Source: JAXMHN01 sp964578605 (GTDB lineage Bacteria > Verrucomicrobiota > Verrucomicrobiia > Limisphaerales > SIBE01). From it: a DNA stretch of 64,000 nt. The stretch's first letter is position 1; the number at the start of each line of letters is the position of its first letter. Positions 51,337-59,619 of this stretch are shown one piece after another. Both the position numbers and the translations under genes were made by a program. The DNA is taken from the NCBI GenBank assembly GCA_964578605.1, contig CAZODO010000014.1, positions 13,898-77,897 on the forward strand. Reading direction: 5' to 3'. The notes under the pieces were generated by a model. It was not told the DNA's origin. It made no database searches and saw only the letters and a list, made by a program, of their open reading frames with translations.

Positions 51337-51612
51337 TCAGTTTCGCTGCGGCTCGGGCCGTTGCAAGCCGACAGAATGGGCGATATCCTCAAACTCTTCG
51401 CGGCTTACCTCTTCCAGCGCTTTGCGTTTGGCCGCGAGCTTCTCGTTGATCTTGATGACCTTTTCGGTCATGACCTCATGCGTTTCCTGGGTCCCGCCAA
51501 CCAAAGCGAAATTCGGGCCAGTCGTGATTCGTTTGTGCCCGTCCGAATCAAGACCCACCCCCAGGAGAATCGCTTTTCGACGTTTGTTCTTCTGGCCAGA
51601 AGAGTTCGGCAT
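51337..51612 (-). CDS. Small conserved charged protein upstream of nuoA
   Basis: A 91-residue protein: MPNSSGQKNKRRKAILLGVG, then a core LDSDGHKRITTGPNFALVGG, then a helical tail (KVIKINEKLAAKRKALEEVS). I recognise the core pattern from small verrucomicrobial hypothetical proteins but know no function. It lies 40 bases before nuoA and could be co-transcribed. It has no signal peptide and no cysteine. Confidence 0.7.
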   Translation of the reverse strand: MPNSSGQKNKRRKAILLGVGLDSDGHKRITTGPNFALVGGTQETHEVMTEKVIKINEKLAAKRKALEEVSREEFEDIAHSVGLQRPEPQRN

Positions 51613-51828
51613 GCCAGCAACCTAAGGAATGAGTTCCCCATGGTCAAGCTTGGCAGGGGGCGCGGCTTCCCGGAGACGTTGTCACGCACTTTATCCAGCA
51701 CTTTGTCCTGAAACGAAGTGGAAGACGCGGTGCGGGACGAAGGGCGTGTGAACGACCGGTCTCAAAGGGCCAGCCCTGCCTTTCCTGGCTCGCCATAGGG
51801 CGTGAAGGTCCTCATATTTCTGGAGCCG

Positions 51829-53196
51829 ATGAAACAGTGCCCCCTCCTTCTTCTTGCGCTAATGCCTCTTGCCCTCTGGGCTGCCGAACCGTGCCAGGTC
51901 AACGTTGTCGATGAAGAGAACGGCTGGCCGGTGCCCCTGATCGAGCTCCGAACCACCCATCAAATGCGCTCCATCACCGACAATGCCGGCATCATCGCTC
52001 TCGACGCTCCCGAGTTGATGAATCGCGAAACCTGGTTCGACATCGTCGGGCACGGATACGGGGTGCGCCCGGACGGGTTTGGCATGCGCGGCGTCCGGAT
52101 CACGCCCACCCCCGGGGGAACGGTGACGGTGAAGGTCAAGCGCGAGATCATCGCGAAACGCCTGGGACGCCTTACCGGCGCCGGGTTGTTCGCGGAAAGC
52201 CAAAAGCTCGGGAAAGACCTGGATTGGCCGGAGTCCGGCGTGTTCGGCTGCGACAGCGTTCAGAACGCGGTGCATCGAGGCAAACTCTTCTGGGCCTGGG
52301 GCGATACGACCATGCCGCAGTACCCGCTGGGCATCTTTCACATGACCAGCGCCACCACGGCCATCCAGCCTCTCACCTCGTTCGAGCCTCCTGTCCGGTT
52401 GAAGTTCGAATACTACCGCGATGCCAAAGGGGCGCCGCGCGGCGTGGCCGTCATGCCCGGAAGCGGCCCAACCTGGGTCAGTGCGTATGTAAGTTTGCCG
52501 GACAAGACAGGTTCCCCACGCCTGGTTGGCACTTACGTCAAGATCAAGCCGCCTATGGAGGCTTACGAGACCGGCCTCTGCGTCTGGAACGACGCCACCT
52601 CAAGCTTCGAACAGCACCGAGTCCTTTGGACCAAGAGCGACCAGGCACCCAAACAACCCCCGGCTCCAGACGGCCATCCCGCCTTCTGGAAGGATGCGGA
52701 TGGCAAGGAATGGGTGCTCTTTGGCAACCCCTTGCCGAACCTCCGCTGCCCGCCCACGTTCGAAGCTTGGTCCGATCCGGCCAAGTGGGAAATCCTCCGC
52801 CCACAGGAAACCCTCGCGTCGGCGGAAAATGGCGCGCCGGTCAAGCCGCATACCGGTTCGATCGCCTGGAACCCGTTCCGCAAGCGCTGGGTCACCGTCT
52901 TCATGGAAGTGTTCGGGAAGCCGTCCCCTTTCGGCGAGCTTTGGTATGCCGAGTCCGCGGTTCCCACCGGTCTGTGGGGGAAGGCGGTCAAAGTTGTCAC
53001 GCACCAGAATTACACGTTTTACAACCCGCGTTTGCATCCTGAATTCACCGAAGCGAACTCGCCCATCCTGATCTTCGAAGCCACCTACACGGCGACCTTT
53101 GCGGATCGGCCGCATCCCACACCCCGATACGATTACAACCAGGTGCTATACCGGTTGGATCTGAACGACCCGGCGCTGGCCGGGGCGCAGAACTAA
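51829..53196 (+). CDS. Secreted beta-propeller protein, GH43/DUF4185-like
   Basis: About 455 residues with a signal peptide (MKQCPLLLLALMPLALWAAE). An N-terminal beta-sandwich-like part (about 75 residues, VNVVDEENGWPVPLIELRTT) precedes a propeller with repeated short strands: KLFWAWGDTTMPQYPLGIFH, EWVLFGNPLPNLRC, HTGSIAWNPFRKRWVTVFME and GELWYAESAVPTGLWG. This resembles five-blade propellers near GH43 and DUF4185, but I cannot identify catalytic residues. ATG 51829 is preferred over the one at 51802. The gap 51613-51828 shows no gene. Confidence 0.72.
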   Translation: MKQCPLLLLALMPLALWAAEPCQVNVVDEENGWPVPLIELRTTHQMRSITDNAGIIALDAPELMNRETWFDIVGHGYGVRPDGFGMRGVRITPTPGGTVTVKVKREIIAKRLGRLTGAGLFAESQKLGKDLDWPESGVFGCDSVQNAVHRGKLFWAWGDTTMPQYPLGIFHMTSATTAIQPLTSFEPPVRLKFEYYRDAKGAPRGVAVMPGSGPTWVSAYVSLPDKTGSPRLVGTYVKIKPPMEAYETGLCVWNDATSSFEQHRVLWTKSDQAPKQPPAPDGHPAFWKDADGKEWVLFGNPLPNLRCPPTFEAWSDPAKWEILRPQETLASAENGAPVKPHTGSIAWNPFRKRWVTVFMEVFGKPSPFGELWYAESAVPTGLWGKAVKVVTHQNYTFYNPRLHPEFTEANSPILIFEATYTATFADRPHPTPRYDYNQVLYRLDLNDPALAGAQN

Positions 53197-53233
53197 ACCC
53201 GGGAACAGAACAAACGCGGGCCAGGATTCAGTC

Positions 53234-53343
53234 TAAACGCACGCTAAACGCACGCTAAACACATGCTAAATACACGATATACACATGATAAACGCATGAA
53301 AACATGAGTTTGTCATGTGTGTAACATGTGTTTATCGTGCGTT
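53234..53343. repeat. 11-bp-period inverted tandem array (locus E)
   Basis: Ten 11-bp units: two TAAACGCACGC, then TAAACACATGC, TAAATACACGA, TATACACATGA, TAAACGCATGA, and in the opposite sense AAACATGAGTT, TGTCATGTGTG, TAACATGTGTT and TATCGTGCGTT. It ends 97 bp upstream of the methyltransferase ATG. Unit sequence matches locus B 30 kb away. Confidence 0.92.
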
Positions 53344-53440
53344 TCTATCGAATACGATGCCTTGCCGCCCCCTGTTCTCTTCCGGTCTTCCTTGCACCCG
53401 GCGCTTGATCACGCCTCGCCCCGAACGCATTTTCCATCTC

Positions 53441-54466
53441 ATGGACGCCCGTCTGCACCGTGAATTGGTCAACCTCGCCCACTCCTGGATGCAGCATGAC
53501 TCCGATACGCTCCGCGATTACCTCGTGTCCGGCGTCGAAGATCCACGGTTGAACGTGCAAAGCATTCTCCTCCGCCATTTTCTGCTGGTGATCTTGTTCA
53601 GGACGCGCTTCGAAAACGTCATGGAAGCTGAGCTTCGGTTCGCCACTGTCATGAACTGGGCGCTCGCAACGCTGGAGCAAGTGGCCGGACCGGAAGATCT
53701 GCGCGCCATTCAACATGCGCTTGAGACGGGAGCGGATGACGCCGAGGGCCTTGCGGTGCCGAAGTTCGTGACGATGACGTTCCAAGGTCTCCCGGCGGCG
53801 CCGGACGGAGTGCCGGTCCCGAATTATCTCGAGGAATGGCTCGATCGGGCAGGGCAGGGGAGCGAGGTTGGGGCATTGGACGATGCGGTCCTTTCCACGT
53901 TCGAACGCGCCTGGGCAGCAGCGCTGGCCAAAGAGGGTCGCGCCGGTCTCTCGGTCCTGGAATTAGCCTGTGGCTCTGCCAACGATTACCGGTTCTTTGA
54001 GCGGTTCGGCCTCGCCCGCCTGATCGATTACACAGGGATGGACCTTTGCGAGAAGAATATCGCCAACGCCCGGGCGATGTTTCCCGCCGCCCGCTTTGAA
54101 TCAGGCAATGCGCTGGAAATCGCTGCTCCGGACGCCGCCTGCGATTGTTGCATCGCGCAGGATCTGTTCGAGCATCTTTCGCTCGACGCGTTGGAAAGAG
54201 CCCTTGACGAGGTCTGCCGGGTGACGCGTCGGAGCGTCTGCCTCGGGTTCTTCAACCTGCACGAAGGCGCCGAGCATATCGAGCAACCGCTGGACCGTTA
54301 CCATTGGAACAGGCTGAGTGTCGCGCGGCTTCGCGAAGGCTTGCACCGGCGCGGTTTCCAGGTGCAGATCGTGCACGTGGAAACGTTTTTGAAATGGCGT
54401 TTGGGCTGTCCGCAGACGCACAACCCAAACGCCTACACTTTGTTCGGCGAGCGGATACCCGGCTGA
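53441..54466 (+). CDS. SAM-dependent methyltransferase of unknown target
   Basis: About 341 residues. The N-terminal 150 residues are helical (MDARLHRELVNLAHSWMQHD). A class I Rossmann domain follows with LSVLELACGSANDYRFFERF (motif I), GMDLCEKNIANARAMFPAAR and DCCIAQDLFEHLS (motif IV region). The substrate is unknown. The longer frame from 53315 translates part of the 11-bp array (TCVYRAF), so ATG 53441 is preferred. An 11-bp array lies 97 bp upstream. Confidence 0.8.
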   Translation: MDARLHRELVNLAHSWMQHDSDTLRDYLVSGVEDPRLNVQSILLRHFLLVILFRTRFENVMEAELRFATVMNWALATLEQVAGPEDLRAIQHALETGADDAEGLAVPKFVTMTFQGLPAAPDGVPVPNYLEEWLDRAGQGSEVGALDDAVLSTFERAWAAALAKEGRAGLSVLELACGSANDYRFFERFGLARLIDYTGMDLCEKNIANARAMFPAARFESGNALEIAAPDAACDCCIAQDLFEHLSLDALERALDEVCRVTRRSVCLGFFNLHEGAEHIEQPLDRYHWNRLSVARLREGLHRRGFQVQIVHVETFLKWRLGCPQTHNPNAYTLFGERIPG

Positions 54467-54483
54467 AATCGCTCGGGGCGGTT

Positions 54484-54504
54484 CTTCCCTGTTTTCAGGG
54501 GAAG
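54484..54504. terminator. Hairpin between convergent genes
   Basis: CTTCCCTG and CAGGGGAAG pair around a TTTT loop with one unpaired base. It lies between the methyltransferase stop (54466) and the stop of the leftward SGNH gene (54535), so it could end transcription from both sides. Confidence 0.55.
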
Positions 54505-54534
54505 GACTCGCTCGGTTTAGGCCATGGGCCTCAA

Positions 54535-55800
54535 CTACTGGGGCACAAGCTCGAATCGATGTTCCACCGGTTGCGCGGCGGCGCGCTGGTTCTTGACGAT
54601 CTCGGCTTCTTCTTCATCCAGCGCGGCGATCAGCTGCCGGGTGGCATCCTTGACGCGGCTGGAACCGTAGCCTGCCAGGGGAACCTGGACCTGGCGCCAG
54701 CGGGTGAAATGCACATTGTTATGTTGCAGAGTCAAGCGATGCACTTCTTTGGCCTGGTTCACCATCGGCGTGGGAAGCATGGCAAGGTTGATGCCGGCGG
54801 CCAGTTGTTCGGCGCTGAATTCACCGGCTTTGACGCCGTCAATCGACAGTTGATAGGTGCCGCTCTTCAATCCGGTCACCGTCAAGGGCTGCTGGTTCAG
54901 GGCGGACTCGATATCCGACGACCGCACCGCGAGGGCCATGACGGCGTCGCTCGTGTCGATGGGGAGGGGCAGCGCCTGGTCCCGCTGCGTCCAGGAAAGC
55001 CGGTCTGATTGCGCGAGGTTCGACACGGTGCTGCGCACCGTGCGCACGACTTTCGGCGTGGCGGCCTCGATCTCGATGGCGCACACCAGGCTGGGGGCGT
55101 TCCAGGCTTTCAACAGTTCCGCAGCCATAAGGAGATGCCCGGCGGCTCCCGGATGCACGCGGTCGGGAATGATCTTCTTGGCGAGATCGGCGTCGGTGGC
55201 CTTGGCCTTCTCCAGCGCGGCAACGACCGGCCGGTTGAGATCGGCGAGCACGAAATACTCGCGGTCGGCAAGCTCCTTCAAAAATTCGCCGTAGCGGACG
55301 AGGACCTGGTTGTAACCGCCTTCGAAGGCGGGAGGCTGGTTCACGTCGTCGAAAGGCGACGGTTGGATAAGCGTCAACCGGAGCCCGGGCGCGTGCTTCA
55401 TCAGGGAAGCGACAATGTGCTCGTAGCCGGTGCGGTACCGGTCGAAGATCTGTTGGTCGAAAGCGCGGTAGGACCCGTCATTCATCCCCAGCATAATGGT
55501 CATGACGGTCGGTTTGTAAGCGAACACATCCCGCTCCAGCCGCAAATCGACATTGCCGCCGCCACCGCCGCCCACCCGGTCACCACCCCAGCCCGAATGC
55601 GTGAAGGTGACATCGAGCGCCGGAAACCGGGTCACCACGTAGGTTTCCGTAAACGTGGTGTAAAGGCGCTGATCCGTGATGCTGTCGCCGTAGAACACGA
55701 CGCGGTCGCCGTCTTGGAGATGGAAAGCTTTCTCCTGCGCCGCCGCGACAGTGCTCAAAGCGGCAAGCAGCAAGATCGATAACGAAGGGTGAAGTTTCAT
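54535..55800 (-). CDS. Secreted SGNH/GDSL hydrolase with C-terminal extension
   Basis: A 421-residue protein with a signal peptide (MKLHPSLSILLLAALSTVAA). SGNH blocks are RVVFYGDSITDQRLY (Ser), SGWGGDRVGGG (Gly), MLGMNDGSYR (Asn) and IPDRVHPGAAGHLL (Asp and His). About 170 residues after the catalytic domain form a beta-rich region and a charged helix (LDEEEAEIVKNQRAAA). It likely removes acyl or acetyl groups from plant or algal glycans, by analogy with related verrucomicrobial enzymes. Confidence 0.88.
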   Translation of the reverse strand: MKLHPSLSILLLAALSTVAAAQEKAFHLQDGDRVVFYGDSITDQRLYTTFTETYVVTRFPALDVTFTHSGWGGDRVGGGGGGNVDLRLERDVFAYKPTVMTIMLGMNDGSYRAFDQQIFDRYRTGYEHIVASLMKHAPGLRLTLIQPSPFDDVNQPPAFEGGYNQVLVRYGEFLKELADREYFVLADLNRPVVAALEKAKATDADLAKKIIPDRVHPGAAGHLLMAAELLKAWNAPSLVCAIEIEAATPKVVRTVRSTVSNLAQSDRLSWTQRDQALPLPIDTSDAVMALAVRSSDIESALNQQPLTVTGLKSGTYQLSIDGVKAGEFSAEQLAAGINLAMLPTPMVNQAKEVHRLTLQHNNVHFTRWRQVQVPLAGYGSSRVKDATRQLIAALDEEEAEIVKNQRAAAQPVEHRFELVPQ

Positions 55801-55857
55801 GAACGCCGAGAATCCGCGAAGGATCTGCCGTTGGCAATTTGATTCGTGCCGCGGACG

Positions 55858-56364
55858 TCAGCGCGCGGGTTCGCTGCCGCTCCCGGAAACGGGTCGCCAG
55901 CCGGTGGGGCGTTGGATCCCCATGCTCTCAGCCTGGTTGTTCTCGCTCCTTTCCTGAGGCAAGAACTCGATCAGGTCGGCCCGCGCGGTGACCTTCGGGA
56001 TGGAGAACAAGATGACGTAAACCCCGGACTGCTCCACCATCAGATGCGCAAACGTCTGCGGGCGCCCGGACTGCACCTCAGCGGCGGCATACATCCGATC
56101 CATCGCTTTATCGAGCGTGGCCGGAACGATGGTGATAAAGCCGAGCAGCTTAAAGCCTTTGCTCCGGCCCACCACGTTGGTGCGGACGGTGACGTAATTG
56201 CCGGTCTCGAGATTTACAACGGTTTGACTGTGAAACTGAAGCCCGCCACCGGGCGCAGAACCTCCCGTTAACGAAGGCAGGATGGGCGCAACGGCCGCGC
56301 AACCTTGCACCACCAAGGACAACACCGCCAGCGTTAGTAACCGCACCAGAATGTTTCGCTCCAT
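55858..56364 (-). CDS. Lipoprotein, DUF6567-like
   Basis: A 168-residue protein with a lipoprotein signal (MERNILVRLLTLAVLSLVVQ then GC). The mature part has FHSQTVVNLETGNYVTVRTN and SKGFKLLGFITIVPATLDKA, which resembles small lipoproteins of the DUF6567 type. The function is unknown. It is divergent from the sulfatase; the 308-base gap 56365-56672 shows no gene. Confidence 0.7.
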   Translation of the reverse strand: MERNILVRLLTLAVLSLVVQGCAAVAPILPSLTGGSAPGGGLQFHSQTVVNLETGNYVTVRTNVVGRSKGFKLLGFITIVPATLDKAMDRMYAAAEVQSGRPQTFAHLMVEQSGVYVILFSIPKVTARADLIEFLPQERSENNQAESMGIQRPTGWRPVSGSGSEPAR

Positions 56365-56672
56365 GCCGTCCAGCCTAGAGGAGAGGCTCCAATCGGTAAA
56401 GGATTGTTGGACAGAAATTCGCGGATGGGGCGAGGCACTTGACTGTTGTTGTCTATCGGGTGGAGCGCCGCTTTGCAGCCGCCTTTATGGAAATCCATCT
56501 GTCGTGGCCGTGAAGCGGAATTCAACGCAACCGCAGCCCGTAAAGCCGGGTTGCAAACCGGCGCTCCGAAAGGGCAACGCGTCAATGCCAGTTCCCGCCA
56601 CGGCACCGGCCTTTTTGGTTGTCCTGGCGCACCAAATGAGATTTGCTCAATGACGAAGCCCATCGCCACGCT

Positions 56673-58214
56673 ATGAAAGCTATTCTGGCATTTGTCCTCG
56701 GTGCGGCGGCACCGGCGCTGGCTGCCACAACCCTTGCCGCCACCCGTCCCAACATTCTGTTCATCATGGCGGACGACCACGCGGCCCATGCCCTGAGCTG
56801 TTATGGCAGCACGATCAACCAGACGCCGCAGTTGGACCGAATCGCGCAGCAAGGGATCCGCTTCGCCAATTGTTTTGCGGTGAACTCGATCTGCACGCCC
56901 AGCCGCGCCTCCATTCTCACCGGGAAGTACAGCCACTCGAATGGAGTGCCGGTATTCAACCGGTTTGACGGATCCCAGCCGCACGTCGCGAAGCATCTCC
57001 AAGCTGCAGGCTATCACACCGCCATGATCGGCAAATGGCACCTGGGTGGCGAGCCGACGGGGTTCGATCATTGGGCGATTCTGCCGGGCCAGGGGCGCTA
57101 TCATAACCCGCAATTTATCGATCCCTCAGGCGGCAGCACGGTGCCAGGTTACGCCACCGACGTGATCACGGACAAGGCCATCGACTTCCTCAAGATCCGG
57201 CCGAAAGACAAGCCCTTCTTTCTTATGTGCCATCACAAGGCCCCGCATCGCGAATGGTCCCCCGACGCCGCTCACGCGAAGATGTTCGAGAATACCGATC
57301 TTGCCGAACCTGCGACCCTGCGCGACGACTACGCGACGCGCACGGACGCCGCGCGCGAAACCACCATGACCATCGCCAACCACCTGACCCGGCGTGATCT
57401 CAAGCTGAGGCCGCCCCCCGGACTGGCCGGGCGCGAGTTGCAGCAGTGGCTCAACGCCAGCCCGGGCGAGGTGACGATCGAGGTCGATGGCAAGCCCCGC
57501 ACCCTGACCGGCGAAGCCCTTTTCAAGTGGAAGTACCAGCAGTACATCAAGGATTACCTCCGGTGCATCGCCTCCATTGACGACAATGTGGGCCGCCTGC
57601 TGGACTTCCTTGACGCCAGTGGCCTGAGCGAAAATACCGTGGTCATTTATACCAGTGACCAGGGTTTCTTCCTTGGAGATCACGGCTGGTACGACAAGCG
57701 GTTCATGTACGAGGAGTCGATCCGCATGCCTTTCCTTATCCGCTGGCCGGGCGTCACCCGCTCCGGCACGGTCCAGAACGCGATGGCCCTCAATGTCGAT
57801 TTCGCCCCTACGTTCCTCGAGATCGCAGGCGTTGCGAAGCCGGACGACATGCAGGGCCGCAGCTTCGTGCCGTTGCTGCGGGGCGAGAAACCCGCCGATT
57901 GGCGCACCAGCATGTATTACCGTTATTACCACGACCCCGGCCACCATAACACGCGAGCCCATTACGGCGTCCGGACCGACACGCATAAACTCATCTACTT
58001 TTGGACCAAGGACCAGTGGGAATGCTACGACCTCGTGGCCGATCCGCACGAACTCCGCAACGTCTACACCGATCCGTCCTGCGCCGACGTCGTGGCGAAA
58101 CTCAAGACGGAGCTTTTCCGGCTCAAGAAGGAGGTCCGCGACAACGACGAATTCGCCAGCCAACAGCCGCCCGCTGGCGTGGACGGGCCATTCCCGCAAT
58201 TCAACAACCGGTAA
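56673..58214 (+). CDS. Secreted sulfatase (type I, formylglycine-dependent)
   Basis: A 513-residue alkaline-phosphatase-fold sulfatase with a signal peptide (MKAILAFVLGAAAPALAATT). NILFIMADDHAAHALSCYGS holds the metal-binding Asp pair, and SICTPSRASILTGKYSHSNG holds the CxPxR motif whose Cys becomes formylglycine. GKWHLGGEP and VIYTSDQGFFLGDHGWYDKR complete the active site. It removes sulfate from sulfated glycans. The ATG at 56673 is preferred over a TTG at 56643. The gene for the dehydratase follows after 37 bases. Confidence 0.92.
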   Translation: MKAILAFVLGAAAPALAATTLAATRPNILFIMADDHAAHALSCYGSTINQTPQLDRIAQQGIRFANCFAVNSICTPSRASILTGKYSHSNGVPVFNRFDGSQPHVAKHLQAAGYHTAMIGKWHLGGEPTGFDHWAILPGQGRYHNPQFIDPSGGSTVPGYATDVITDKAIDFLKIRPKDKPFFLMCHHKAPHREWSPDAAHAKMFENTDLAEPATLRDDYATRTDAARETTMTIANHLTRRDLKLRPPPGLAGRELQQWLNASPGEVTIEVDGKPRTLTGEALFKWKYQQYIKDYLRCIASIDDNVGRLLDFLDASGLSENTVVIYTSDQGFFLGDHGWYDKRFMYEESIRMPFLIRWPGVTRSGTVQNAMALNVDFAPTFLEIAGVAKPDDMQGRSFVPLLRGEKPADWRTSMYYRYYHDPGHHNTRAHYGVRTDTHKLIYFWTKDQWECYDLVADPHELRNVYTDPSCADVVAKLKTELFRLKKEVRDNDEFASQQPPAGVDGPFPQFNNR

Positions 58215-58251
58215 CCGCGTGGGCCGTTCAATCGATGCCCTCTGACGCTTT

Positions 58252-59595
58252 ATGAACCGACGATCCTTCCTCAGCCAAGTCTCGCGCGGGGCCGCCTTTG
58301 CCGGACTCGCAACGGGCGCCAGTCAAGCCTGGGGCGCCGAACCAGTCGCCAGCGAAGCCATGGAGAAAGCCGCCCGGGGCGCCCCCCTCAAGATCACTCG
58401 CGTCCGTCCAATCCTGACGGCACCTCAAGGGATTCGGCTGCTGGTGGTCAAAGTCGAGACGACGGAGCCTGGTCTTTATGGGCTGGGTTGCGGCACGTTC
58501 CAACAGCGCCCGCTCACGGTGAAGACGGCCGTCGAAGAGTATCTCGACCCGTTCTGCCGCGGACGCGATGCGGACAACATCGAGGACATCTGGCAGACCG
58601 TCTATACGAGCTCCTACTGGCGCAATGGTCCTGTGCTCAACAACGCCCTGAGCGGTCTCGATATGGCGCTGTGGGATATCAAAGGCAAGCGCGCGGGAAT
58701 GCCCGTTTACCAACTCCTCGGCGGGAAATGCCGCTTTGCGGTCGATTGCTACGCGCACTCGGGGGGGCGCGACCTCCAGGAGTTGGAGAACTCCGTTGCC
58801 CGGAACAAGGAACAAGGCTTCCGGCATATCCGCATTCAAGTGGGCGGATACGGTTCGCCTCATTTGTCCACCGAACCCGATTTCCGGGCGGCCGGATACG
58901 GGATGCCACGCGACACCCACATGGATGCCGGGCCTTACCTGCGCATCACCCCCAAGGCGTTTGAGCATATTCGCAACAAATTCGGGGAGGACATCCAGTT
59001 GCTCCATGACATCCATGAGCGAGTCGAACCGATGGACGCCATCAACCTGTGCAAGGAAGTTGAAAAGTACCGCCCTTTCTTTATCGAAGACCCGTTTCCG
59101 CCAGAGCAGAACGGCTATTTCAAACTACTCAGGCAGCAATGCGCCACGCCCATCGCCATGGGGGAACTGTTTAACAGCCCGCACGAATGGGTCGGCCTGA
59201 TCTCAGAACGGCTCATCGATTTCATCCGGGTGCACCTGTCGCAGGTGGGCGGGCTCACCGTGGCACGCAAGATCGCCGCGCTCTCCGAGTGGTTTGGGGT
59301 GCGCTCGGCATGGCACGGGCCGGGCGACGTTTCGCCTGTGGGACACGCCTGCAACCTGCACCTGGACCTGGCGATTCCGAATTTCGGCATCCAGGAATCC
59401 ATGTTCTTCCGGGACGCGACACGTGAGGTCTTCCCGGGATGCCCCACGATCAAGAACGGCTATTTCCACGTGAACGAAGCGCCCGGTTGGGGCGTGGACA
59501 TCAACGAAGAACTTGCGGCGAAGTATCCGTATCCGAACCGGCCGGCTTACTGGGAACCGGTGCGCCGAAGAGACGGAACCAGCGTTCGGCCCTAG
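58252..59595 (+). CDS. Exported enolase-superfamily mannonate dehydratase-like enzyme
   Basis: A 447-residue protein with a Tat-type start (MNRRSFLSQVSRGAAFAGLA). The barrel resembles ManD/RspA: SGLDMALWDIKGKRAGMPVY, RHIRIQVGGYG, HDIHERVEPMDA (metal Asp), FFIEDPFPPEQNGYF (metal Glu), PIAMGELFNSPHEW (metal Glu) and SAWHGPGDVSPVGH (catalytic His). ManD enzymes dehydrate mannonate or gluconate; many RspA-like members have low activity. The export signal is unusual for this family but common in Verrucomicrobia. Confidence 0.85.
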   Translation: MNRRSFLSQVSRGAAFAGLATGASQAWGAEPVASEAMEKAARGAPLKITRVRPILTAPQGIRLLVVKVETTEPGLYGLGCGTFQQRPLTVKTAVEEYLDPFCRGRDADNIEDIWQTVYTSSYWRNGPVLNNALSGLDMALWDIKGKRAGMPVYQLLGGKCRFAVDCYAHSGGRDLQELENSVARNKEQGFRHIRIQVGGYGSPHLSTEPDFRAAGYGMPRDTHMDAGPYLRITPKAFEHIRNKFGEDIQLLHDIHERVEPMDAINLCKEVEKYRPFFIEDPFPPEQNGYFKLLRQQCATPIAMGELFNSPHEWVGLISERLIDFIRVHLSQVGGLTVARKIAALSEWFGVRSAWHGPGDVSPVGHACNLHLDLAIPNFGIQESMFFRDATREVFPGCPTIKNGYFHVNEAPGWGVDINEELAAKYPYPNRPAYWEPVRRRDGTSVRP

Positions 59596-59619
59596 CAGGA
59601 CCTGCCCAACATTCTGCCG

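Noticed and set aside
7767..53343. 11-bp arrays as CRISPR arrays
   Set aside because: Units are too short, contiguous without spacers and reverse orientation part-way, so they are not CRISPR repeats despite the cas10 gene in the window.
56365..56672. Rightward frame with RKAGLQTGAPKGQ-like peptide upstream of the sulfatase
   Set aside because: It lacks a family pattern and a good start; I could not show that it is a gene or a defined repeat.
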